DNA of 64,000 nt. Source: Mucilaginibacter xinganensis (GTDB taxonomy: Bacteria > Bacteroidota > Bacteroidia > Sphingobacteriales > Sphingobacteriaceae). Made by a program: the position numbers and the translations under genes. How positions within the stretch are numbered: position 1 is the stretch's first letter; each line of letters opens with the position of its first letter. Positions 9,398 through 16,959 of this stretch are shown piece by piece. The stretch covers positions 127,332-191,331 of the forward strand of contig JAMFSA010000248.1 in the NCBI GenBank assembly GCA_026225055.1. The letters run 5' to 3'. The notes under the pieces are model-generated. The model worked only from the letters and a program-made list of their open reading frames with translations. It had not been told where the DNA came from and did not search any database.

Positions 9398-10990
9398 ATG
9401 GAGTCATATTCAAATTATCAAGCTTTTTTTTTACGGCTTAAGGCACAAATTCAGACGGCACGGGTAAAAGCTGTTTTGTCCGCCAATAAACAGATGCTGG
9501 AACTTTATTGGTGGATAGGCAATGCCATCAGGACCCAGCAAGCGGCAGAGGGGTGGGGTACAAAAGTTATTCAGAAACTATCCTTTGATCTAAAAGCAGA
9601 ATTTCCTGACTTGAAAGGTATTTCAGAGCGGAATTTGAAATATATGCGCGCTTTTGCTAGTGCTTACCCATCTTTTGTGCAAGATACACTTGCACAAAGT
9701 GTGGATAGTTCAGCGGTTGTAAGCAACACTGAATTTGTGCAAGTACCGCTTGCACAAATCACCTGGTATCACCACATTACCTTACTCGATAAGGTCAAGG
9801 AAGAAAAGCATCGGTACTTCTATATTGAAAAGATCATTGAAAATGGGTGGAGCAGGGATGTAATGGTAAACCAGATCGATTCCGGCCTACATTTAAGGCA
9901 GGGCAAACTCCAGCATAATTTTCCGAGTACTTTGCCTGCCTCCAAAAGTGATCTGGCACGGGAATTATTTAAAGACCCGTATAGGTTTGATTTTTTTCAA
10001 CTTACGCAGGAAGCCAGTGAGCGTGATCTGGAAGATGCCCTGGTTAGCCATATCTACAAATTCTTACTAGAAATGGGCAAAGGCTTTGCTTTTATGGGCA
10101 AGCAAGTACATTTGGAAAAAGGAGGGCAAGATTATTATTTAGACCTGCTTTTTTACCATACTAAATTGCATTGTCACGTTATCTTGGAATTGAAAATAGG
10201 TGACTTTAAACCTGAATATGCAGGAAAAATGAATTTCTATCTTTCCGCCTTCGATGAAGACTATCGCACGGCGGAAGATGGCCCCACTATAGGCATCATC
10301 CTATGCAAAAACAAAAATAAGGTTACCGCCGAATACGCGTTAAGGGATGTAAACAAACCAATGGGCATTGCTGAATATCAATTTACAGCCGCTATTCCGG
10401 CAGACTTGAAAGGCGAGTTACCAAGCATCGAAGACTTGGAAGTAGAACTGGAAAAGGAGTTGAAAATACCCAAAACTCTTATAGATGAAAAACTGGACAA
10501 ACTTAATAATCTTGTAAACCATATCGGGCAACAAGAGATCAAAGAAAAGCTAAGCGTTGACAGAACAAGGGTGATCTTTAATGAGGTGATCTTCGAATTA
10601 AAAAACAAAGTCGAGATCTTATTGGACCCCATTTTTAAAATGTTCAGTGAAAATATTATATCCTATTCTATAAATGGACGTTCTTCTTTTCTAGGCTCCA
10701 CAGATTTGGAAGCAGATTTACTTACCGGACATAATATCCATGAATTGGGTCTAAACATAGAATTAAATGGCTTTAAAAAAGCAGGCTTAAAATCTTTTAA
10801 TTCTTACAGCGACCTCAAATTCTTTTTAGAAAAATATAAGTATCAGGTTGGGCCAAGTCGCCAGACAATTTGGCAAGAACATCTTTATGACAAAGAATGG
10901 ACGACTGAAAACCTGCAAATTTTAGCCCAAAAATGGACCGAATCGATCATTGAAGAAGTCCACGGTTCAATAGAAAGAATAAGTATATGA
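9398..10990 (+). CDS. DUF1016 (YhcG-type) PDDEXK nuclease with C-terminal extension
   Basis: A 530-residue protein. Residues about 1-140 match the YhcG/DUF1016 N-terminal domain (ELYWWIGNAI, then SERNLKYMRAF, then ITWYHH). Residues about 190-350 match its C-terminal PDDEXK nuclease domain, with D249 in YYLDLLFY and E264-L-K266 as the active-site elements. DUF1016 proteins normally end near residue 350-360 with the LPSIEDLE-type tail seen here. This one continues for about 170 more residues of mixed helical sequence that I do not recognise, in the same frame. Between the domains is a duplicated peptide (FVQDTLAQ/FVQVPLAQ) encoded by two DNA palindromes. The stop overlaps the start of the SIR2-like stub (ATGA). 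Proteins of this family occur with restriction-modification and other defence genes. Confidence 0.85.
   Translation: MESYSNYQAFFLRLKAQIQTARVKAVLSANKQMLELYWWIGNAIRTQQAAEGWGTKVIQKLSFDLKAEFPDLKGISERNLKYMRAFASAYPSFVQDTLAQSVDSSAVVSNTEFVQVPLAQITWYHHITLLDKVKEEKHRYFYIEKIIENGWSRDVMVNQIDSGLHLRQGKLQHNFPSTLPASKSDLARELFKDPYRFDFFQLTQEASERDLEDALVSHIYKFLLEMGKGFAFMGKQVHLEKGGQDYYLDLLFYHTKLHCHVILELKIGDFKPEYAGKMNFYLSAFDEDYRTAEDGPTIGIILCKNKNKVTAEYALRDVNKPMGIAEYQFTAAIPADLKGELPSIEDLEVELEKELKIPKTLIDEKLDKLNNLVNHIGQQEIKEKLSVDRTRVIFNEVIFELKNKVEILLDPIFKMFSENIISYSINGRSSFLGSTDLEADLLTGHNIHELGLNIELNGFKKAGLKSFNSYSDLKFFLEKYKYQVGPSRQTIWQEHLYDKEWTTENLQILAQKWTESIIEEVHGSIERISI
9674..9759. repeat. Two perfect inverted repeats inside DUF1016 gene
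   Basis: TTTGTGCAAG-ATACA-CTTGCACAAA lies at 9674-9698 and ATTTGTGCAAG-TACCG-CTTGCACAAAT at 9733-9759. Both have arms of 10-11 bp without mismatch and 5-nt loops. The units are about 60 bp (20 codons) apart, in the same frame, and encode the repeated peptide between the two DUF1016 domains. Each could form a strong hairpin in DNA or mRNA. Confidence 0.85.
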
Positions 10991-11085
10991 ACAAAAAAAG
11001 AGTTGTTTTCTTATTTGGAGCAGGAGCAACATTGGGATGGGGTTCACCACTTACATCCGAGCTTACTACCTTGATGTGGCTATAA
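10987..11085 (+). pseudogene. Truncated SIR2-like gene (N-terminal 32 codons)
   Basis: The start codon overlaps the DUF1016 stop as ATGA, a typical coupled arrangement. The 32-codon reading frame encodes VVFLFGAGATLGWGSP before a TAA. GAGA(S/T)-x-GxxxP following a hydrophobic strand is the nucleotide-binding start of SIR2-like NADase domains found in phage-defence proteins. A SIR2 domain needs over 200 residues, so the gene is broken. The 320 bp downstream show no continuation that I could recognise in any frame, so the break looks like a deletion or replacement rather than a point mutation. The domain call rests on one short but characteristic motif. Confidence 0.6.
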
Positions 11086-11407
11086 CCTTTAGTTAATTAC
11101 TCATATATCCACAGGCTTTTTAATCAGAGTAGAGAATGCCTTTTTTTTACAAAAAGGTTACTGATGGACAGTAAACGACCAAGAGATTGGCCTATACAAA
11201 ACGCGTCCTACAATGCTTTTAGGTTGGTCAACCATCCTGAAACAAGTGTTAAAAATCTGTTCTGCTTTTTAATATAAGATTGGTAACGAAACGAATCATT
11301 GGTAATTTACGTCAGTTTTAGCTTTTCTGTCCCACGAATTCCATATTCATCACATTTTTAAAAAGCGTAATTTCCCACCTTGTATCATTGTAATAAATAA
11401 ACAGACA
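11086..11407. other. Gap after truncated SIR2-like gene
   Basis: About 320 bp with no supported gene. A 37-codon ATG frame near 11165-11278 has no recognisable content. This stretch contains the putative deletion junction and the leader of the LytS-type kinase gene. I see no clear terminator. Confidence 0.5.
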
Positions 11408-12961
11408 ATGAAAATAAAAATAAGAAAATACGAACAATTGCTCGTCGCCTTGTTGGCCTTAATAGCAATCATTAATTATGTTTTGCAGCGCTTAAATCTG
11501 GCTCCGATTTATGTTACCGGGTTTGAACAGTATAACAAAATTCACCACAACCTTCCTTTTAATTATTTTATTAATATGTTGTTGCCGCGTACCGGCATCG
11601 TGTTATTATTAATGGTTGTTTATTTCTGGGTTAATCTTTTTACTATACCGCAATTACGAACTAGCTATAGGTCATTCTTTATTTATCCCTGGGTTTTACT
11701 TCAAATACTGCTTCTAAGCTACCTGCTTGCCATCGGTGTAAACATTGCAAGCTATTATGCACATCCGGCATGGAATAACTATGGAGAATTTTCGTTATTC
11801 GCTTCATTTGGATATAATGAAAAACCATTAACTAATTTATGGGTGGGGTTCGATAATGCGCTGATCTTATTATTCGGCTATGGAATTTACGCTGGTATCC
11901 GCGAATATATTGTATATCGCTTCGAAAGCTCCGGTCCAAGAAGTAATTACAGGATACTGATCGCCAATCAAATTGCTGCTTCCTTATGTATTTTCTTGCT
12001 GCTGCCTAACCTGATATCCGCTTTCCATATTGTTAACGATACTGGCATCTATCAGGCTTATTTTGTTTTTATACCGTCAGTTATATTTGTCTATTTCAGT
12101 AATACCTATTGGCTTTTTCCCCGCTTTGCAAATACGCCCGACATTTCTTTTCAACTGATTTGGCGTCTTGCATTTTCTACCTTGCTTTATTCATTTCCTT
12201 TTGCGTTATTTTTAAACAAAGCAGGCGTAATGCCAAACATGTGGCTAATTAGCTGCATAATTCAGTTCATTGTTGTTACACCAGTGACCTGGATACTTTA
12301 CCAGCAGCGAAAGGATAAGATAAGGGAATTGAGAGGTGCCGAAATTGCATTATCCAAATCGACCGCCGATTTGAAGTTCTTGCGTTCGCAGATTAATCCA
12401 CACTTTTTGTTTAATGTCCTTAATACAATATATGCTATGGCACTTGTAGATGGCTCCAAAAGAACAGCTAACGCTGTGCAAATGCTAGGCGATATGATGC
12501 GATTTATGCTGGACGACAACCACCTCGATTTTATTCCTTTAGATAGTGAATTGAATTATCTAAGAAATTACATTGCATTGCAAAAATTACGCATCCAGAA
12601 TTCAGACCAGATTAATATAAGTGAGGATATAACTGTTGAAGATTGTAGCCTTGAAGTTATCCCGATGTTGCTGATTCCTATAGTAGAGAATGCTTTTAAG
12701 CATGGGATAAACTTGAATGAAAAATCCTGGATCAAAATAAATCTAACATGCAGCCACAATAATATCCATCTCGAAGTAAGGAACAGTTTACACCTGAAAG
12801 AAACTAACGATCCTGAAAAGAAGCATACCGGTATCGGTTTGTTAAATGTTAAGGAACGGCTCTTGCTGTTTTACGAAGGTAGGCACGAGCTCAGTTATGG
12901 TGCAACAGAGAATGAGTTTATTGCCGAACTCATTATTAAACCCGAAACCCATAAGTTATGA
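11408..12961 (+). CDS. LytS/AlgZ-type membrane histidine kinase
   Basis: A 517-residue sensor with about eight hydrophobic segments between residues 8 and 300, then a cytoplasmic kinase. The His_kinase (LytS family) phosphoacceptor motif INPHFLFN is present with H332, followed by the long helix of the dimerisation region. An HATPase_c-like domain covers about 395-510 (IVENAFKHG as the N-box, then GIGLLNVKERL). The signal sensed is unknown, as there is no recognisable periplasmic domain. The stop overlaps the start of the LytTR response regulator (ATGA), so the two form a cognate pair in one operon. Such pairs are abundant in Bacteroidota. Confidence 0.9.
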   Translation: MKIKIRKYEQLLVALLALIAIINYVLQRLNLAPIYVTGFEQYNKIHHNLPFNYFINMLLPRTGIVLLLMVVYFWVNLFTIPQLRTSYRSFFIYPWVLLQILLLSYLLAIGVNIASYYAHPAWNNYGEFSLFASFGYNEKPLTNLWVGFDNALILLFGYGIYAGIREYIVYRFESSGPRSNYRILIANQIAASLCIFLLLPNLISAFHIVNDTGIYQAYFVFIPSVIFVYFSNTYWLFPRFANTPDISFQLIWRLAFSTLLYSFPFALFLNKAGVMPNMWLISCIIQFIVVTPVTWILYQQRKDKIRELRGAEIALSKSTADLKFLRSQINPHFLFNVLNTIYAMALVDGSKRTANAVQMLGDMMRFMLDDNHLDFIPLDSELNYLRNYIALQKLRIQNSDQINISEDITVEDCSLEVIPMLLIPIVENAFKHGINLNEKSWIKINLTCSHNNIHLEVRNSLHLKETNDPEKKHTGIGLLNVKERLLLFYEGRHELSYGATENEFIAELIIKPETHKL

Positions 12962-13668
12962 ACAAGCTGCGAGCGATTGCCATAGACGATGAACCCTTCG
13001 CATTAGAGGTCGTCAAAAACTTACTGGAGGAGGTGCCATTTGTGGAATTAGTTGAATCTTTCACCAAAGCGATTGACACCATTACATTCCTTCAGGAAAA
13101 TACAATCGATATCATCTTTTTAGATATTAAGATGCCCGGCCTGTCCGGAATTGAATTTATAAGATCACTTTCGAATCCGCCAATGGTAATATTTACTACT
13201 GCTTATAACGAGCACGCGGTACAGAGCTTTGAATTGGATGCTATTGATTATTTACTGAAACCGTTTTCTTTTTCACGACTGTTAAAAGCATGCAATAAGG
13301 CTATGGCGCTATACCAATTGAAAGTCAATTCCGGCCAGGCGGTTACTGAACCGTTACCAGCGATATTTATAAAGAGCGGCTATGAACAAGTAAAAATAGA
13401 TCTCGCCAATTTGCTCTATGTAGAAAGTGTCGGCAACTATATTCGGTTCCATTTAACGACTCAAACTATTGTTTCCCGCCTCACTATGGCTGAAGCAGAA
13501 GACTTACTACCGTTAAAAGCCTTTGTTAGGGTTCACCGATCATTCATTGTCGCTAAAACAAAAATAACCAGGATTGATAAACGATGCGTTTGGCTAACAG
13601 AGCGGGGAGTTCCTATTGGCGTTTCTTATGCGCCAGAAATAGAAGGTCTGCTAAAAAATAAAACATAG
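12958..13668 (+). CDS. LytTR-family response regulator
   Basis: A 236-residue protein. The receiver domain is at about 3-120 with acidic pocket D10/D11, phosphoacceptor D56 (FLDIKMPG), a conserved T in the IFTTAY strand and K in LLKPF. A LytTR DNA-binding domain occupies about 138-232 (FIKSGYEQVKI, then YVESVGNYIRF, then FVRVHRSFIV). It is the output partner of the overlapping LytS-type kinase. LytTR proteins bind paired direct repeats upstream of targets; I could not assign a target here. Confidence 0.92.
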   Translation: MNKLRAIAIDDEPFALEVVKNLLEEVPFVELVESFTKAIDTITFLQENTIDIIFLDIKMPGLSGIEFIRSLSNPPMVIFTTAYNEHAVQSFELDAIDYLLKPFSFSRLLKACNKAMALYQLKVNSGQAVTEPLPAIFIKSGYEQVKIDLANLLYVESVGNYIRFHLTTQTIVSRLTMAEAEDLLPLKAFVRVHRSFIVAKTKITRIDKRCVWLTERGVPIGVSYAPEIEGLLKNKT

Positions 13669-13879
13669 TAAAGGCGAAAAAAATTGGAGACTATATACGT
13701 GTTAGACCACGCCTCTTTCTATTTTTTGGAAAGACTTGTAGCATATCGAATAAGAAAAAGCGAAGCTAAGGAGCAAATGAAGCCAATAGCACCCATCCAA
13801 AACTTATTAGTATTGTACGACAATATCATTGCTGTAAAAGTCGCTGCTATAAAAACATACATTATTAAGTAATTACTCT

Positions 13880-13993
13880 TCATTTCTCGATTTGTGTTTT
13901 AGGGTTGCGATATATATATTTTGCGGTAAAAAATCCTGCTCCGAAAGCAAACAGAGAACCTACGAAATACATGAAAAAATATTGAACGTTCAT
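13880..13993 (-). CDS. Small single-span membrane protein (37 aa)
   Basis: Too short for the ORF track. It reads MNVQYFFMYFVGSLFAFGAGFFTAKYIYRN followed by a short polar tail and TGA. There is one clear transmembrane helix (about residues 5-24) followed by a positively charged segment, so the C-terminus is probably cytoplasmic. The start lies 4 bp after the stop of the 43-residue lysine-rich ORF on the same strand, which suggests an operon running from the lone receiver gene. The function is unknown. Its coding nature is inferred from tight spacing and a sensible membrane profile. Confidence 0.5.
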   Translation of the reverse strand: MNVQYFFMYFVGSLFAFGAGFFTAKYIYRNPKTQIEK

Positions 13994-13997
13994 AATG

Positions 13998-14129
13998 CTA
14001 TTTTTTAGACTTTGGTTTATTATCTTTCTTTTTAGGCGGTTTACTACCCGTAGCCTTAGGCGATACCGATGCCTTATTTATATTATGAAAGATGGTTGAT
14101 GCCTCTTTGGGAGTTTTCTCTTTTGCCAT
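13998..14129 (-). CDS. Small lysine-rich protein (43 aa)
   Basis: Not in the ORF track. It begins MAKEKTPKEASTIFHNINKAS and ends in a Lys/Pro/Ser-rich tail (KPPKKKDNKPKSKK). The basic, low-complexity tail suggests nucleic-acid binding or a disordered linker; no enzyme motif is present. It sits 12 bp downstream of the 64-residue ORF and 4 bp upstream of the 37-residue membrane ORF, all on the minus strand. I recall similar short proteins in Sphingobacteriaceae but cannot verify it here. Confidence 0.5.
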   Translation of the reverse strand: MAKEKTPKEASTIFHNINKASVSPKATGSKPPKKKDNKPKSKK

Positions 14130-14141
14130 AGTCTAAGGTAA

Positions 14142-14336
14142 TTATTTTTTTTCTAATTGGGCAATCAGGTCGTTTTTGATGTGTTCGGGGAGATAATTTT
14201 TGAATTGCAAGGGCTGTCCATCATGCGATGGTATTTCGATATAATCTAAGATCATAGTTTTGGTATCAATAAAAAAATCGTGATGTTTGGCTTGTACGAA
14301 TAATACCGCCCTTTCTAAATCGTCCCAGTATTTCAT
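14142..14336 (-). CDS. Small hypothetical protein (64 aa)
   Basis: A 64-residue soluble protein starting MKYWDDLERAVLFVQAKHHDFF. Its start codon overlaps the stop of the upstream receiver gene (ATGA type), which strongly supports coding and cotranscription. It contains no signal peptide, membrane segment or known motif and is predicted mixed alpha/beta. Coupling suggests it works with, or is regulated alongside, the receiver protein. Confidence 0.65.
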   Translation of the reverse strand: MKYWDDLERAVLFVQAKHHDFFIDTKTMILDYIEIPSHDGQPLQFKNYLPEHIKNDLIAQLEKK

Positions 14337-14686
14337 AAAGCCATTTCTTTAACTATTTTTTCCAAACCAAATAAATCAAAAGGCTTTGTTATAAAAGCAT
14401 CGGCGCAACTATCGGCGGCTAACGTTTCAAGGTTCATTGCTGCGGAAAATAAAATAACAGGGATGTGTTTTGTTTCGGGGTGTTGTTTAATGGCTAAACA
14501 AAGGTCTTTTCCTAACTCGCTACCTAAATGGTGGTCTAATATGATAATGTTTGGGTTTAACTCTATTATTTCAGCTAAAGGTATCGACCTTATATGTTTG
14601 TATACCTCAAACTCTTGACCTTCAAATAAATAAGCTATTATATCAATTATATCTATGTCATCTTCTATAATCAATAGCTTTTTCAT
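14333..14686 (-). CDS. Stand-alone response regulator receiver protein
   Basis: A 117-residue protein that is only a CheY-like receiver: acidic pocket E8/D9/D10, phosphoacceptor D51 (IILDHHLG), S81 and K101 (ITKPF). No output domain follows, so it must act by binding a partner, as CheY- or Spo0F-type proteins do. No cognate kinase is adjacent on this strand. The next three genes downstream encode 64-, 43- and 37-residue proteins in a compact operon. Confidence 0.88.
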   Translation of the reverse strand: MKKLLIIEDDIDIIDIIAYLFEGQEFEVYKHIRSIPLAEIIELNPNIIILDHHLGSELGKDLCLAIKQHPETKHIPVILFSAAMNLETLAADSCADAFITKPFDLFGLEKIVKEMAL

Positions 14687-14772
14687 TAAGGAGGGATTTA
14701 GTTATCGAACCTACATTATATAAACCGCATAACTGCTACATAAAAATAATATCTCGTAGCTTTGTTGCACAA

Positions 14773-14860
14773 GAAAGCCCCGATAACCTATTACTGCTCG
14801 TGAGACACCACTCATGAGATGGTTGGTTAACGAGGTTTGGACTGGATGTATTTTCAGTCC
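14773..14860. repeat. Nested inverted repeats (structured patch)
   Basis: CCCCGATAACC (14778-14788) pairs imperfectly with GGTTAACGAGG (14825-14835). Within it CTCGTGAG (14797-14804) pairs with CTCATGAG (14811-14818). Immediately after, GGACTG (14839-14844) pairs with CAGTCC (14855-14860). The nesting suggests a folded RNA or cruciform element. Identity unknown. Confidence 0.5.
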
Positions 14861-15417
14861 TCAATCTTCAATGCTGGTTCGTTCTGTTTGCTTAGTGATT
14901 GTTTCGCTGGGTGGGCATTCGTGGACGGTTGACGAGGCTGTTCCGTGCGCTTTGGAACACCGAGTTGTGTAGACAATTAGAAAAATCGGAATTGTTGGTT
15001 GCTCAACAGTTCAATAAGGGATGTTTTGTTCAACATGCCGCACATCTTATCGCTTTAACAAAACGCCTGTTTATTCTGATTCACAATTCCATTAAAAAAT
15101 TTAATAATCTGGATATATCAGCTGGGCTAGGATATTTAAATTATAGAAATACTACGATATATCCGGTATTTTTGTTATTTTGAGTAGCTGATCATCGGAT
15201 CAGTTACTTTGTTTAGCGACGAACAAAATGTTTGCCATATCTACTTGACATATAGCTAAAAAAAAGAATTTCAGGAGACTCATAATCTTTTATTATAGTT
15301 CAGCAAGTTTTCTTGTAAAACTTCTCGAAAATTTAGTCGCAATGTGTATTCAATAGTGGTTAATTTCACGGGATGGAAAAAAATTGTTATTTTTGATCAG
15401 TCGACATTATAGTCCTC

Positions 15418-15439
15418 TTGTTTTACAATTGTTTTACAA
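15418..15439. repeat. Tandem 11-bp repeat TTGTTTTACAA
   Basis: Two abutting copies of TTGTTTTACAA lie at 15418-15428 and 15429-15439. An inverted partial copy (CTTGTAAAAC) lies at 15312-15321. They are within about 150 bp of the tRNA-His remnant, where arm-type recombinase sites would be expected. That role is an inference. Confidence 0.7.
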
Positions 15440-15466
15440 GATGATTTGGTCGACAGTCAAGTTTCT

Positions 15467-15544
15467 GTAATTGAGGACTTTATATAGGTGTACCGTTAGT
15501 TTGTGGTACCGAGGGTCGTGGGTTCGAGCCCCATCATTTACCCA
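15467..15544 (+). other. tRNA-His 3'-half remnant, probable att site
   Basis: From 15501 the sequence reads as a tRNA 3' half: anticodon loop TTGTGGT with GTG (His), variable loop GGGTC, T-arm GTGGG-TTCGAGC-CCCAT, acceptor strand CATTTAC and discriminator C, as in tRNA-His. Upstream, GTAATTG can pair with the acceptor strand with one mismatch and the anticodon stem has one mismatch, but no D-arm can be drawn, so I do not call a functional tRNA. A tRNA 3' end with its own terminator but no proper 5' half is what remains at one end of an element integrated into a tRNA gene. Confidence 0.6.
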
Positions 15545-15545
15545 G

Positions 15546-15580
15546 AATGCCTCTCATGAAAATGAGGGGCATTTTTTATT
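15546..15580 (+). terminator. Intrinsic terminator after tRNA-His remnant
   Basis: AATGCCTCTCAT and ATGAGGGGCATT pair over 12 bp (one G-T) around a GAAA-type loop, followed by a T-run. It directly follows the tRNA 3' end, as expected for the original tRNA gene's terminator. Confidence 0.85.
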
Positions 15581-15646
15581 TAGTTTAACTTAAGTTAAAA
15601 CTAAATAAATTAATTAGATTGATTTTTATTTGCAAAAATCGCTACC

Positions 15647-16234
15647 ATGAACGAACACCACGAGGCTTTGAAGCTTCACCTGAAGGATTTTGCCGGTCTT
15701 ACCGAAAAGGATATGAATAACGCTATCACTTATTGGAGGACGAGGAAAATACCGAAGGGAGATTTCTTCAATATGCAAAATGTTGTATGTAATGATCTTG
15801 GGCTTGTAGTAAAAGGGATCTTCAGAATCTATTATAACGACCCGGAAACAGATGAACAAAAGAATATATTTTTCATATCCGAAAATCAATTTATTGTTTC
15901 ATTTCGCAGTTTTATTACCCGTTATCCCTGTTATTATTACATTGAAGCCATGGAAGATGCCGAGATCGTATACATCAATTATAAGGACCTGAACGCTCTG
16001 TATGATACCCACCCCAATTGGAGTAAATTCGGCAGGCTTTTGGCCGAACTGTTTTTTAACTATTCCCAGGCCCGCACGGAGGAGTTTCTTTTTAACTCAC
16101 ATGAGGAGCGCTATATCAAATTGACCGAAGAACATCCTAATATCATTAATCGCATCCCGGCATACCATATTTCATCCTATCTGGGTATCACTAATCCTTC
16201 GTTAAGCAGGATCAGAAAGAGGATCAATCTTTAA
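15647..16234 (+). CDS. Crp/Fnr-family transcriptional regulator
   Basis: A 195-residue protein of the cyclic-nucleotide-binding-like regulator type common in Bacteroidota. The N-terminal beta-rich sensor (about 20-120) is followed by a long helix and a C-terminal helix-turn-helix (about 155-190), with YLGITNPSLSRIRK as the recognition region. The first base of the start codon lies about 65 bp beyond the tRNA-type terminator, so it has its own promoter in that gap. It converges on the DUF308-like membrane gene and shares a hairpin terminator with it. The ligand is unknown. Confidence 0.85.
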   Translation: MNEHHEALKLHLKDFAGLTEKDMNNAITYWRTRKIPKGDFFNMQNVVCNDLGLVVKGIFRIYYNDPETDEQKNIFFISENQFIVSFRSFITRYPCYYYIEAMEDAEIVYINYKDLNALYDTHPNWSKFGRLLAELFFNYSQARTEEFLFNSHEERYIKLTEEHPNIINRIPAYHISSYLGITNPSLSRIRKRINL

Positions 16235-16268
16235 ACCGCCGGCAGTTTTATACGAATGCCGACGGTTT
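16233..16268. terminator. Bidirectional hairpin between convergent genes
   Basis: AAACCGCCGGCA and TGCCGACGGTTT pair over 12 positions with one mismatch and a 12-nt loop. It lies between the convergent regulator and membrane-protein genes, with A/T-rich flanks on both sides. Confidence 0.7.
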
Positions 16269-16278
16269 GATTAATCGG

Positions 16279-16869
16279 TTAGGCTTTTATTGCATTGCCT
16301 TTAATAACTTTTGAAAGTCTGATGGCTGACAACAGAAAATAGAAACCACCGAAAGCCGCGTAACCGGCAAGGCTGGCAATCCCCATAGTTGGTGAATGGG
16401 CAAGCAGGATAAAAGATGTACCGCCAATCATAGACTGACCGCCACTGATGATCATGGGCCACTGGCCACCAAGCGCTTTCCGGCGCTTTAAACCCAGTAT
16501 CAATTGAATAAGCCCGGTAAGAATCGCCCACGCGCCAAATACCATTAACGCTTCCGGAATGCCGGTTTTAAGTGCAAGTATTACAGCAATAGTAGTTACA
16601 CTACCTATAACGATGTTTACCAACTGCGGTGTTTTTGATACGGTGGCGGGGTTAGCTTTGATATCGAAATAAGTAGCAATTACATCCCATACCGGGTAAA
16701 TAATTAAAAGTGTGTTGGCCAGACCTACATTTGTTTTCGCAAATAGCGTTACAAGGATGAACCATAGAAATGAGAATCCTGTACGTGTGAAATATAAATT
16801 TCGAAGCGATTTTGCAGTTTCAACAGTCTCAATGGATGTTGCTGCATTTGATTTATTAACTGAAGTCAT
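16279..16869 (-). CDS. DUF308/HdeD-like membrane protein
   Basis: A 196-residue integral membrane protein with about six hydrophobic segments from residue 28 to 185 and a short polar N-terminus. The paired-helix layout with small residues (AWAILTGLIQLILGLKRRK) resembles the HdeD/DUF308 family, linked in enterobacteria to acid stress but uncharacterised in Bacteroidota. It is monocistronic or the last gene, converging on the Crp/Fnr-like gene. The upstream membrane-protein gene ends 90 bp away on the same strand. Confidence 0.75.
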   Translation of the reverse strand: MTSVNKSNAATSIETVETAKSLRNLYFTRTGFSFLWFILVTLFAKTNVGLANTLLIIYPVWDVIATYFDIKANPATVSKTPQLVNIVIGSVTTIAVILALKTGIPEALMVFGAWAILTGLIQLILGLKRRKALGGQWPMIISGGQSMIGGTSFILLAHSPTMGIASLAGYAAFGGFYFLLSAIRLSKVIKGNAIKA

Positions 16870-16959
16870 GATTTTTGATTTTGTTTATACCGTCAAAAAT
16901 CTTCATTATTCAGTAAGCAGTTTTTCACTTAAGTTAAAATGGCGCAACAATATTAATAG

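Larger units (their letters stand above)
14687..15466. other. Gene-poor, repeat-rich stretch next to tRNA-His remnant
   Basis: Nearly 800 bp without a supported gene. The ORF at 14899-15183 needs a TTG start and has no recognisable content. The stretch carries nested imperfect inverted repeats (14773-14860) and short direct and inverted repeats close to the tRNA remnant (15312-15479). No integrase gene or fragment was recognised in the translated ORFs. Confidence 0.6.

Noticed and set aside
13684-13872. 62-residue ORF after the LytTR gene
   Set aside because: Needs a TTG start, has no recognisable content and no conserved-looking features; kept out of the gene list.
14899-15183. 94-residue ORF near the tRNA remnant
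   Set aside because: TTG start and no domain or signal; it overlaps a repeat-rich, gene-poor stretch and is likely chance.
15467-15544. Functional tRNA-His gene
   Set aside because: T-arm, anticodon loop and acceptor fit, but no D-stem can be drawn and two stems carry mismatches; an att remnant explains it better.
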